64,000 nt of DNA from Cyanobacterium sp. Dongsha4. GTDB taxonomy: Bacteria; Cyanobacteriota; Cyanobacteriia; Cyanobacteriales; Cyanobacteriaceae. The notes below the pieces were generated by a model, which saw only the letters and a program-made list of their open reading frames with translations, made no database searches and was not told where the DNA came from. Positions 18,682-27,351 of the stretch are shown one piece after another. Position numbers and translations under genes: made by a program. The stretch spans positions 2,927,326 to 2,991,325 of the forward strand of contig NZ_CP084098.1 in assembly GCF_036345015.1 (NCBI RefSeq). The letters run 5' to 3'. Numbering within the stretch: the first letter of the stretch is position 1; the number at the start of each line of letters is the position of its first letter.

Positions 18682-20604
18682 TTAATCCTTTCTTAAAGAC
18701 TTTAATCTTTCTAATTCATTAATTGCGTTTATTATTTCTTGTTGATAAAAATCCATTTTTTCATAATTATTTTCTTGACTAAATTCACTATACTTTTGTT
18801 GGCAATATTGTTTATATTTTTCTAAATTAATAGTTTCTAAAGATGCGATCGCAGCTTGGATATAATGGGAAGGATCAGATAATATAGGTTGTCTATTTTC
18901 TTGAATATGAAATAAAGGAATTAATAATTGATTAAATTCGCTATTATCAATAATAGTTTCTTGGAGAGTTAGTAATAAATAATTAGTATTTTTTTCCATA
19001 ACTTGACTAACAGGTACTTCGTGAATTTTTTGCCATAAAAAACGATGGTGAGCCAAACTAAAAACTAAATCTTTTTCCTCTAATAAATCAAGAATTTGCT
19101 CTCGATAACTAGGGCAGTGAATATAAACTAACAGTAATAAAAACTCAGCCTCAGATGTTTGTTGATTTTGAAAAGATTTTCCTAAAGACTTATAATATTT
19201 TTTGCGATTAAATCCATTATTAAACTGTTTTAGAGATTGATGGAGACTTTGATATATCCTTTTAAACTCCTCACTATTTAGACCAATTAAATTACTTCTC
19301 TTACTACTTAAAATTTCCGCACAAGAAGATAAATAAACATCTCTAGTCGCCTGATTACTAATTTTATTTAATAGTCGAGATAAAGCACTGAAAACAATTT
19401 CATAATCATCACTTTTAGTTAAATTATAACCCTCAATTAATTGCTCAATTTGCCAATCTAACCATAAGGGAGCTTTGCTAATTAATTCCTGATATTTATT
19501 AATACTATTTTCATCAGATTTTAAAAACTCATCTGCATCTTTACCTTCAGGAATCGTTAAAATTTTTAACTTAATTTGTCCTGCATAAACTAAACTTTCT
19601 ACTTCTTTTATTGCCCTTTCCGTCGCTTTAACTCCTGCTTTGTCTGCATCAAAATTAACAATGATTTCCTTGGATTGAGTATAGCGAGATAGTTGTTTAA
19701 TATGCTTTTCTGTCAAAGCAGTACCCAACACCGCCACCACATTTTTAATTCCTGCTAGTTGTAAAGCAATAGCATCAAAATAACCCTCTACTACTATTAC
19801 TTTATCTTGTTTGATAATTTCTGATTGGGCGTAATTAATCCCAAATAAAGTTTTACTTTTAGAAAATAAATCCGTTTCAGGAGAGTTTAAATATTTTGGC
19901 TCACTTCCATCTAAACTTCTCGCCCCAAAAGCGATGATTCTACCTTGATTATCTTGAATAGGAATAGTAAGACGATCTCGAAAATAGTCAATGTAACCAT
20001 CTCCTTTTGATTTTTTTTTAATTAATCCTGCTTGTTCTACTAATAATAAGGGATAGTTTTTAATTTCCACTAAATAATTATATAAAGTATTCCAACCACT
20101 AGGAGCATATCCTAATTTATATTCCTCAATATTTTCTTTGCTTAAACCTCTTTGATTAAGTAAATAGTCTAAGGCAAATTTTCCTTCCTCTTGCTGTAAA
20201 CTATGTTGATAAAAATAATTTGCTACCGCTAAAATTTCATATAATTGCTCTTGTAAAGAAATCTGTTTTTGAATCTCTTTTTGCTCCTCAGCCCCCAAAG
20301 TTTTAACAGGTATTTGATACCTTTGAGCCAAATTTAAAATAACATCCTTAAAAGACTGTTTACCAATTTCCATTAAGAATTTAATCGCCCCTCCTCCTGC
20401 CCCGCAACCGAAACAGTAATATAATTGCTTGGTAGGATTGACGGTAAAGCTAGGGGTTTTCTCCTCATGAAAAGGGCATAATCCTGTATATTGTCTGCCT
20501 CTTTTCTGAATCACCACATAATCAGAAACAATTTCCACTAAATCAACTCTTTCTTTCACCTCTGCGATGGTATCTGGATGTAAGCGAAAATTTCCTATTT
20601 CCAT
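18682..20604 (-). CDS. dnaG: DNA primase
   Basis: Synthesises RNA primers for chromosomal replication. From the ATG at 20602-20604 it has 640 residues. The N-terminal zinc ribbon is present (CPFHEEKTPSF and YYCFGCGAGGG). The TOPRIM core includes VVEGYFDAIALQ and NFDADKAGVKATERA, and a C-terminal helicase-interaction region follows. I chose this start because RefSeq-type DnaG proteins begin shortly before HPDTIAEVKERVDLVEIV; an in-frame alternative start 20 codons upstream adds only an unconserved stretch. The MNT nucleotidyltransferase gene ends 63 bp upstream on the same strand. C-terminal sequence is low in complexity and poorly conserved, as usual for this region. Confidence 0.95.
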   Translation of the reverse strand: MEIGNFRLHPDTIAEVKERVDLVEIVSDYVVIQKRGRQYTGLCPFHEEKTPSFTVNPTKQLYYCFGCGAGGGAIKFLMEIGKQSFKDVILNLAQRYQIPVKTLGAEEQKEIQKQISLQEQLYEILAVANYFYQHSLQQEEGKFALDYLLNQRGLSKENIEEYKLGYAPSGWNTLYNYLVEIKNYPLLLVEQAGLIKKKSKGDGYIDYFRDRLTIPIQDNQGRIIAFGARSLDGSEPKYLNSPETDLFSKSKTLFGINYAQSEIIKQDKVIVVEGYFDAIALQLAGIKNVVAVLGTALTEKHIKQLSRYTQSKEIIVNFDADKAGVKATERAIKEVESLVYAGQIKLKILTIPEGKDADEFLKSDENSINKYQELISKAPLWLDWQIEQLIEGYNLTKSDDYEIVFSALSRLLNKISNQATRDVYLSSCAEILSSKRSNLIGLNSEEFKRIYQSLHQSLKQFNNGFNRKKYYKSLGKSFQNQQTSEAEFLLLLVYIHCPSYREQILDLLEEKDLVFSLAHHRFLWQKIHEVPVSQVMEKNTNYLLLTLQETIIDNSEFNQLLIPLFHIQENRQPILSDPSHYIQAAIASLETINLEKYKQYCQQKYSEFSQENNYEKMDFYQQEIINAINELERLKSLRKD

Positions 20605-20667
20605 AAATATAATTAGTAATCGAAATTGATTGTAGCTTTGAAGGAAATCTAATACGGAATTCAATTA

Positions 20668-20961
20668 TTATAAAGGTTTTGCTTCTCTTAAAACACGATC
20701 TCTAATTAAATGATTAATTCCATCTTCGGTAACAATATCTACTTTACACCCCAATAAATCTTGTAAATCCATTAATAACCCTCCCGGAAACCAAGATGTA
20801 ACCTTATGTGGGTCATAGTCAATTAAAAAATCTATGTCACTATTTTCTTTCTCTTTACCCGTTGCCACTGAGCCGAAAACACGAACATTAAAAGCCCCAT
20901 GCTTTGCGGCGATTGCTATTATTTCTGCTCGTTTCTCTTTTAATAAAGATGTCAAGGACAT
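20668..20961 (-). CDS. MNT-type nucleotidyltransferase (MntA-like), without HEPN partner
   Basis: A 97-residue minimal nucleotidyltransferase. The catalytic pattern GSVATGKEKENSDIDFLIDY contains the GSxARG-like loop and the DxD pair (Asp-Ile-Asp) that holds Mg2+. Proteins of this type are usually the antitoxin half of HEPN-MNT toxin-antitoxin pairs, AMPylating the HEPN RNase. Here no HEPN gene lies on either side: dnaG follows 63 bp downstream and ispE is 135 bp upstream. It may be an orphan, may act with a distant partner, or may have another substrate. Confidence 0.85.
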   Translation of the reverse strand: MSLTSLLKEKRAEIIAIAAKHGAFNVRVFGSVATGKEKENSDIDFLIDYDPHKVTSWFPGGLLMDLQDLLGCKVDIVTEDGINHLIRDRVLREAKPL

Positions 20962-21029
20962 TTGATGGTTGATAAAACTCTTTGATGACTTTAGTTACAC
21001 ATCTGCCGGGGATACATTTTGAGTAAAAT

Positions 21030-21046
21030 ACAGGCAAGATGCCTGT
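21030..21046 (-). terminator. Hairpin after ispE (possible terminator)
   Basis: ACAGGCA-AGA-TGCCTGT is a perfect 7-bp stem with a 3-base loop, 50 bp downstream of the ispE stop. Read on the minus strand it is followed by ATTTTA, a weak U tract, so termination may be inefficient. Similar GGCAAGATGCC hairpins are common cyanobacterial intergenic repeats. Confidence 0.4.
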
Positions 21047-21096
21047 TTCACGGAGAGGAGAGGGGAAATTCTGATCTTTATTTTAACTCATCACTC

Positions 21097-22041
21097 TTAT
21101 TGATTAACCATGATACCATGAGGACAAACTTGGGTTAACCAACAATCTAGGTTGGGATCATTTATACTTTCTTTTACTTCTTCCATGATTGTTTCGGCTT
21201 CCTCTTTTTTGTCGCACAATGCAAATACTGTGGGTCCTGAACCAGACATCATCGATCCTAATACATTTTTGCTTTTAAATGCCTCTATAAGTTCATTTAC
21301 GGCATTATATTCAGGTAAAACGACTTTTTCAAGGTCATTGTACAGTAAAGCTCCAATTTGCTTGTAATCGCTTTTACTTATAGCTTTGACTAAGTTACCG
21401 CTATGAATTTCGTGGGTGCGTTGTTTCACTTCTTGGGGATTGGAAATGTATTCATGGTTAAATTGTTCTCGATAAGTATTGTATGCCCATCCTGTGGAAA
21501 CGCTGATGTTACTGAATTTTGCGAGGATTACCCACAAATTTTTTAAATCGGGTAATGGCTCAATTTGCTCTCCTCTACCAGTAGCGATCGCAGTTCCTCC
21601 TGAAATACAAAAGGGTACATCAGAACCTAATAAAGCCCCTAAATCTTTTAATTCTGGTTGAGTTAAGCCTAAATTCCACATGAGGTTAAGCCCTACTAAG
21701 ACGGCGGCCGCATTACTTGAGCCTCCTGCCAATCCTGCCGCAACGGGGATATTTTTCTCGATGGTGATGTCTATTCCGCCATAGTTACGACTGAGGGTAG
21801 GATATTTTTCTTGTACTAAACGCACTGCTTTATAGGCTAAATTAGTATCATCTAAAGGCACTTGAGGATTTTGACAAAAGAGGCGAATTTCGTCAGTACC
21901 ATTGGCTCTTAAGTGAATTATATCTCCTAAATTAACGCTTTGCATGATCATCACTAATTCATGATAACCGTCAGCGCGATCGCCTATAATTTCCAAATGG
22001 AGATTAATTTTAGCAGGGGCAAAAAGAGAATAGGATTGCAT
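21097..22041 (-). CDS. ispE: 4-diphosphocytidyl-2-C-methyl-D-erythritol kinase
   Basis: GHMP-family kinase of the MEP (non-mevalonate) isoprenoid pathway, phosphorylating CDP-ME at the 2-hydroxyl. The 314-residue protein starts with APAKINLHLEIIGDRADGYH, has the ATP-binding GHMP loop PVAAGLAGGSSNAAAVL (about residues 96-112) and the C-terminal motif MSGSGPTVFAL. Length and motifs are normal for IspE. The product feeds carotenoids, phytol and quinones. The gene is on the minus strand ahead of the MNT gene, with a hairpin between them that suggests separate transcription. Confidence 0.96.
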   Translation of the reverse strand: MQSYSLFAPAKINLHLEIIGDRADGYHELVMIMQSVNLGDIIHLRANGTDEIRLFCQNPQVPLDDTNLAYKAVRLVQEKYPTLSRNYGGIDITIEKNIPVAAGLAGGSSNAAAVLVGLNLMWNLGLTQPELKDLGALLGSDVPFCISGGTAIATGRGEQIEPLPDLKNLWVILAKFSNISVSTGWAYNTYREQFNHEYISNPQEVKQRTHEIHSGNLVKAISKSDYKQIGALLYNDLEKVVLPEYNAVNELIEAFKSKNVLGSMMSGSGPTVFALCDKKEEAETIMEEVKESINDPNLDCWLTQVCPHGIMVNQ

Positions 22042-22224
22042 ACAGTTTTAATCAAAAATAGAGAGTTAGAATAAGTGGCGTTGGTGAATTAAGCAATGAT
22101 TTTTAGTTTAGATCGGGAATGGGGAATAGGCAATGGTAATAAATATTACTATTATTAAACTGTTTCACTTTCATTTGAAACTAATATAGTTTACTGTTGA
22201 GAGTTGTTCATAAGCAACATTGTC

Positions 22225-23925
22225 TTAAAAACCTAAGTCAGAAAGGGCGGATTTGGCTTCTTTAAATACTTCTTCATCACTCTTATTTTGCCAGTCATTA
22301 TCCCCTATTTCCTCGTAAAAAGTACCATCATAGGGACGAGTACGCACAACTACAGGCATAGGCACAGCGTGACCTAATACTAAGGCTTGTTGTTTTGAAT
22401 CTAATTTTGATAAAACTGATCTTAACCCACTAGCGCCTGATACACCCGTAAAAATAGCATCAATGTCTTTCTCATCGTTAAGTAAGCAAGTTATTCTAGT
22501 GCCTACCTGTGACATTACTTCGTTGTCAATCCCTGATGGGCGTTGATCCACAATTAGTAAGGTAACAAAATACTTACGCATTTCACGAGCGATTGTACCG
22601 AAGATGGTTTGATGAACTATTTTGGAATCGAGAAAACGGTGAGCTTCTTCTATGGTAATCACTAATTGACGGGGGCGATCGAGAACATTTTTTGACTGGA
22701 GGAATTTTTCCGCTTTTTTCACATATTCGGTATGGATACGACGGGTAATCATATTGGTGACGAGCATATAAGAAAGCATACTTCCTTGAGAGCCAAATTC
22801 TACTACTACGTTTTTACCGCCATCCAATAAAGAGAGAATTTCTTTGATATAGTTGTGGGGACAAGCCGACTTCATATATTTTAAATCTTCAAGGCGTTTT
22901 AATTTTCTTTGTAATGCCATGATTGAGCCTTGATGCCCTTGTTTTTCGTTGCAAAATACGGAAATATCTTCATTTGTCATGTTTATTAGCTGATAAATCC
23001 AATCTTTGCCAAATTCTGACGCTAAAATGTTGGCGTTGTCGAGACTTGCTTCTGATAAACCTAATTCTCTGGCAATAAGTCGTAAATCTTCAATCTCAAT
23101 TTGACTATAACTTAAATACAATTCATGGGCATTGGTGACACCCCGCCGACGGGTTGATTCTGCATCGAGGGTATAGATTTCCACTCGGTTAGGGAAAAGT
23201 TGTTTTAAACCTTTGACGGTAACGGCTTGTTTCGCTTCGCTGACTGCTTCCCAACCATATTCTGAGTGCATATCAAACATCAAGTTAACGGCGGCTTCTT
23301 TGCGAATAACCCCAGAAATCAATAGGCGAGTGAGAAAGGATTTACCTGTGCCAGATTTTCCAAAAATACCGTTACTTCTTTCCACAAAACGAGATAAATC
23401 CATACAGACAGGCACATCCATATCTAAAGGTTGTCCGATGGAAAAGTTACATTTGTAGGGGTCATTTTCCCACCCAAAGACGCAACGGAAGTCTCTTTCT
23501 GTGGATTCATATACTTGACTGAAGTGGCTAGGGATGGTTTTGACAGGTAATAGTTGCAGGTTGGTTTCTATGCCTTCTAATTGAGGAATATTGTCATAGT
23601 TAACTAGCTCTTTTTCTGTGTCGGTGAGAGTTAACATTAACATGGGGGCAATTTCAATTGTGCCGTAGGTGTCGCTACCTGCTAAAATGTCCATCCAAAA
23701 GCTATCATTATGATCGGGCGGATGGGTAAAGATTCGAGGGTTAGATGTGCCTAATGAGACATCCGTTAATAAACAAAAAAAGCGCGATCGAGTCCCTTGT
23801 ACTACTAAAAACTTACCTACCCGCATATCTTCCACGGAAACATCGGGATGGAGTCTCACTTCTAATCCTTCACTTAATGAACCTTGAATGACTGATCCTA
23901 ATGCTTGTGGTTGATTATTGGTCAT
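22225..23925 (-). CDS. HerA-type ATPase (HAS barrel, DUF87)
   Basis: A 566-residue protein with an N-terminal beta-rich HAS-barrel-like domain (about 1-150) and a FtsK/HerA-class P-loop ATPase. Walker A is GIFGKSGTGKSFLTRLLI (about residues 188-205) and Walker B is QLVITIEEAHRFLDS, where the Glu after the hydrophobic strand is catalytic; a likely sensor stretch LLIVDQRPSGIDNEVMSQ follows. In archaea and some bacteria HerA works with NurA nuclease in DNA end resection or with Sir2-like partners in defence. No nuclease gene lies beside it here, and the divergent neighbour is a kinase-like gene. It is conserved in cyanobacteria as a stand-alone gene, to my knowledge, with no assigned role. Confidence 0.82.
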   Translation of the reverse strand: MTNNQPQALGSVIQGSLSEGLEVRLHPDVSVEDMRVGKFLVVQGTRSRFFCLLTDVSLGTSNPRIFTHPPDHNDSFWMDILAGSDTYGTIEIAPMLMLTLTDTEKELVNYDNIPQLEGIETNLQLLPVKTIPSHFSQVYESTERDFRCVFGWENDPYKCNFSIGQPLDMDVPVCMDLSRFVERSNGIFGKSGTGKSFLTRLLISGVIRKEAAVNLMFDMHSEYGWEAVSEAKQAVTVKGLKQLFPNRVEIYTLDAESTRRRGVTNAHELYLSYSQIEIEDLRLIARELGLSEASLDNANILASEFGKDWIYQLINMTNEDISVFCNEKQGHQGSIMALQRKLKRLEDLKYMKSACPHNYIKEILSLLDGGKNVVVEFGSQGSMLSYMLVTNMITRRIHTEYVKKAEKFLQSKNVLDRPRQLVITIEEAHRFLDSKIVHQTIFGTIAREMRKYFVTLLIVDQRPSGIDNEVMSQVGTRITCLLNDEKDIDAIFTGVSGASGLRSVLSKLDSKQQALVLGHAVPMPVVVRTRPYDGTFYEEIGDNDWQNKSDEEVFKEAKSALSDLGF

Positions 23926-24263
23926 GTTTACATCAATCTTCAGATTAAAATAATACCATTGTACAAGTTATTTAGTATTATTTAAAGTAATATAGTTATT
24001 CTATTAGAATCATGTCCTTATGGACAAAATTTAGAAGTTGCAGAGTAAGTATTTTTCATAACCAGAAAATTTTTTGTTATTTGTATATTTACTACAAACT
24101 TATTTATGATTGCTATACACCAATTTTTTTAGGTGAAACTTAGATGGATAGTTAATGGTTATGGGATTAGTAGTCAACTTTGACCTATTGTCATTATTTA
24201 CATCATTATTTCTGTCGTTATTAGTATAATTAACCCTAGCTGTGAATTTTATTTATTCTCAAA
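23926..24263. other. Divergent spacer between herA-like and kinase-like genes
   Basis: A 338-bp AT-rich spacer that must contain promoters for both directions. A small hairpin TGTCC-TTAT-GGACA lies at 24013-24026 and CATTATTT-type direct repeats lie near 24190-24215. No ORF, tRNA or member of the intergenic repeat family was seen. Confidence 0.45.
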
Positions 24264-25589
24264 ATGGATGGTATTTTTGAACCCGATATTGCAGAAACAG
24301 CAGAAATACTGAAATTCGATCGCATTTTAGTTCTGAAGTTTAAATATAGTCATGTATCTCTAAAAAATATAACAGAAATTGTAGGTTCAACTAAAGTAGA
24401 AGTTTTATATCAATATGATTCTTCACAGCAAAACAGTAAAGAAAAAAGCGAGTTTGTTTATACATTATCTGATTCACCTCTCACTGCTTATGCGTGGGAA
24501 AAAGCACCAGAAATTATTAAAATAAATAGTAAAAAACAATTAGAAAAATTAGATATTCTATTAGATAAAGAAAAAGTTTTTCCCCTAGATTTAATAAAGT
24601 CTTTATTGATAGTTCCCCTATTTAAAAAAAGAGTAAATAGTAATAATTCTAAGCCTTTAATTTTAGGTTTATATATCGTTCAAAACAAGAAAGAAAAACG
24701 CTGGAGTAGTACCGAAGTTGAATTGGCAAAATGGATGGCAAAACAAATCACCAATTCTATTGTTAGCGAACAGGCTTTCTTAAAAGTTCAATCTCTTGTG
24801 GAAGAAAGGACATCTCAGCTACAAGTTAGTTTAGAAGTTCAGGCGAAATTAGGTCAAAAGTTACGTAATTATGTAGAGGAATTAAGAAGAGTTAATAAAA
24901 TAAAAGATGAATTTATTGCTAGTTTAAGTGATGCTTTAAAAACACCTTTAGCTAATATGAAAATGGGGATAAAAATGCTAAAGTTACTCAACAAAAATGA
25001 ACAAAGTATCCGTTACTTAGATATATTAACTGATGAGTGTGAAAAGGAAATCAATTTAGTTAATAATTTACTAGCACTGCAAACTTTAGAAAGCAATAAT
25101 GTTACTATTGAGCCACAGAAAATTTATCTTCAACCACTATTAGAAGAATTTTATAATTTTTTCTCTCAAGAATTGCATTATAAACAAATTAATTTAGTAA
25201 TTGATAATTCTTTAGACTATATTTATACTGACTTAAATAGCCTGAATTTGATTTTACGAGAATTAATTAATAATGCCTGTAAATTTTCTCATGAAGATAC
25301 AGATATTATCTTACGAATTTATGAGCAAAATTCTGATAATATTATCGAGGTGACAAACTGCGGATTTCCCATTTCCATCGCTGAAGAGAGTTTAATTTTT
25401 CAGCCTTTTTATCAGGGTAGTCGTGTGGAGAATGTCACCAATAGCGGTACAGGATTAGGACTAGCTTTGGTACAATCTTTAGTGCAGAATTTAAACGGAA
25501 TTATTACTGTGGAAAGTAATCCTTCTAGTCAAACTGATCATTTTTTGAATACTTTTGTTATTACTTTTCCGAGTTTAGGGAAGGAATGA
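24264..25589 (+). CDS. Histidine-kinase-like protein lacking the phospho-acceptor His (GAF-HK)
   Basis: An N-terminal GAF-like domain (about residues 5-170) leads through a coiled coil (about 175-215) to a two-helix DHp-like region and a GHKL ATPase domain. The H box reads IASLSDALKTPLANMKM, so the usual SHELRTPL histidine is Asp223. The ATPase part keeps an N box (LRELINNACKFS) and a G2 box (GTGLGLALV); the G1 box is altered to TNCGFPI. The protein is therefore probably not a conventional autokinase, but may bind ATP and act as a scaffold or modulator. Its stop overlaps the ATG of the ABC1-kinase gene by four bases, so the two are translationally coupled. The ATG start lies after an AT-rich spacer without a strong Shine-Dalgarno sequence. 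Confidence 0.85.
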   Translation: MDGIFEPDIAETAEILKFDRILVLKFKYSHVSLKNITEIVGSTKVEVLYQYDSSQQNSKEKSEFVYTLSDSPLTAYAWEKAPEIIKINSKKQLEKLDILLDKEKVFPLDLIKSLLIVPLFKKRVNSNNSKPLILGLYIVQNKKEKRWSSTEVELAKWMAKQITNSIVSEQAFLKVQSLVEERTSQLQVSLEVQAKLGQKLRNYVEELRRVNKIKDEFIASLSDALKTPLANMKMGIKMLKLLNKNEQSIRYLDILTDECEKEINLVNNLLALQTLESNNVTIEPQKIYLQPLLEEFYNFFSQELHYKQINLVIDNSLDYIYTDLNSLNLILRELINNACKFSHEDTDIILRIYEQNSDNIIEVTNCGFPISIAEESLIFQPFYQGSRVENVTNSGTGLGLALVQSLVQNLNGIITVESNPSSQTDHFLNTFVITFPSLGKE

Positions 25590-27247
25590 GACTTATTAAT
25601 TATAATTTATCATGGGAACGAAATCGATATTCTCTATTTGCTCGTCAGTGGGATATTACGATTACTTTTTTACAATTTTCTTGTTTATTATTAATAGATT
25701 TTATCAGCAAAAACATTAGCAGTTCACAAAAGAAAAAAAGAGCAAGATGGTTAGTAAAAAAATTAATTAAGTTAGGTCCTACTTTTATTAAAATTGGTCA
25801 GGCTTTGTCCACTCGTACCGATCTAATTCCTTTAGAATATGTGGAAGAATTTAGTCAATTACAAGATCGTGTTCCTCCATTTTTATCAGAAGATGCGATC
25901 GCACTTATTGAGTTAGAATTAGGGGATAATATTGAGACTATTTTTGGAGAGTTTGAACGTGTACCCATTGCGGCGGCAAGTTTAGGGCAAGTTCACAGAG
26001 CCAAATTAAAAACGGGAGAGAAAGTAGTTGTTAAAGTTCAAAGAAGGGGATTAGAGCAACTATTTCAATTAGATTTTAAAGTTTTAAAAATTTTAATTGG
26101 CATTGGAAATCAGTTTATTCCTAGTTTTAGAAAATATGAGTTAAATCTTATTTATCAAGAGTTTTTTGAAATTTTATTTGCAGAAATAGATTACTTAAAA
26201 GAAGGAGAAAATGCCGATAGATTTCGTTTCAATTTTCAAAAAGAATCTAAAATAATTGTTCCCAGAGTTTACTGGCAATACACCACAAAGAAAATATTAA
26301 CCCTAGAATATTTACCCGGTATTAAAATTAATGATAAAGAGGCTTTATTAGAAAAAGAAATCCCCATAAAACCCTTAATCGAGCTAGGAATTTGTACATA
26401 CTTAAAACAACTATTAGAAGATGGTTTTTTTCAATCAGACCCCCATCCCGGTAATATGGCTGTAAATGATGAAGGTGCAATTATTTTTTATGATTTTGGG
26501 GCAATGGCAGAGGTGAAGGGATTAGCAAAAGAGCAGATGGTACAAACATTCTTTGCTATGTTACAAAAAGATACAGACCAAGTCTTAAATACTTTGATTT
26601 ATATGGGTTTAATTGAACCAGTGGGAGATATGACAGCCGTAAAGCGTTTAATCAGTTTTTCCCTGACAAGATTTTTAGACAAACCCATTGATGTCAATGC
26701 TTTTAAAGAAATCAGTGCAGAAATCTATGTTATGTTTGAACAACAGCCCTTCCGTTTACCACCCCAATTAACATTTATTATCAAGGCTTTAACCACCTTA
26801 GACGGTATTGCTCGTACTTTAGACTCAAATTATAGTTTACTAGCGGCGAGTCAACCTTTTGTCAGGAATCTCACTCGCTCTGGTAATCCCACTAATATTC
26901 TATTACTGATTGCCAGAGAAGGAAAAAATATTATTCAAAAACAACTATTAAAACCGAGTCGCCTAGAAACCGCTTTTTCTAACTTTCAACAACGCTTAGA
27001 ACAAGGAGAATTACAACTGCGTTCTCGTTCTTTGGAAGCAGAAAGAATCAACAAAAGTATTTACCTAGCTATCAAAACTCTAATTTATGCCTGTTTGAGT
27101 GGTTTTTCTCTGTTGGGAGGCATTTTACTCGCATCAACCTTGTATCATATTTGGGCTTTTATTCTATTTGGATTAACTGGGTTATTCAGTTTGTTTTTGA
27201 TGCGATCGCTCTTTCGCTTAATGGTAGCAGAAAAGCTGTTAAAATAA
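25586..27247 (+). CDS. ABC1/UbiB-family atypical kinase
   Basis: Member of the ABC1 (AarF/UbiB/ADCK) family. The family-specific KxGQ region is FIKIGQALSTRTDLIP (about residues 67-82), followed by the Ala-rich loop AAASLGQVHRA, the ATP-binding lysine in VVVKVQRRGL, the catalytic DPHPGNM and the metal-binding YDFGAMAE. Two hydrophobic segments near the C-terminus (about 490-545) would anchor it in a membrane. In cyanobacteria and plastids such proteins are tied to prenylquinone (plastoquinone, tocopherol) metabolism and stress response; which quinone pathway is involved here is not evident. It overlaps the upstream kinase-like gene by ATGA. Confidence 0.92.
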   Translation: MRLINYNLSWERNRYSLFARQWDITITFLQFSCLLLIDFISKNISSSQKKKRARWLVKKLIKLGPTFIKIGQALSTRTDLIPLEYVEEFSQLQDRVPPFLSEDAIALIELELGDNIETIFGEFERVPIAAASLGQVHRAKLKTGEKVVVKVQRRGLEQLFQLDFKVLKILIGIGNQFIPSFRKYELNLIYQEFFEILFAEIDYLKEGENADRFRFNFQKESKIIVPRVYWQYTTKKILTLEYLPGIKINDKEALLEKEIPIKPLIELGICTYLKQLLEDGFFQSDPHPGNMAVNDEGAIIFYDFGAMAEVKGLAKEQMVQTFFAMLQKDTDQVLNTLIYMGLIEPVGDMTAVKRLISFSLTRFLDKPIDVNAFKEISAEIYVMFEQQPFRLPPQLTFIIKALTTLDGIARTLDSNYSLLAASQPFVRNLTRSGNPTNILLLIAREGKNIIQKQLLKPSRLETAFSNFQQRLEQGELQLRSRSLEAERINKSIYLAIKTLIYACLSGFSLLGGILLASTLYHIWAFILFGLTGLFSLFLMRSLFRLMVAEKLLK

Positions 27248-27351
27248 TTGAGGGCAATAGGCAATTAGTCATTAAACCTGCAACCTACAACCTGACACCT
27301 CTTTCCTAACTCCGAACCCTTATGGGATATTCTTAAATAGAATTGAGGTTA
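27248..27351. repeat. Intergenic repeat fragment ending in GAGGTTA
   Basis: Contains GGCAATAGG, AACCTGCAACC, CCTGACACC and TGGGATATTCTTAAATAGAA, ending with GAGGTTA. The right end matches those at 31955-31984 and (inverted) 51253-51290. The terminal TTA at 27349-27351 is also the stop codon (TAA) of the minus-strand GH13 gene. The left TAACCTGAG end is absent, so the copy is truncated. Confidence 0.6.
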
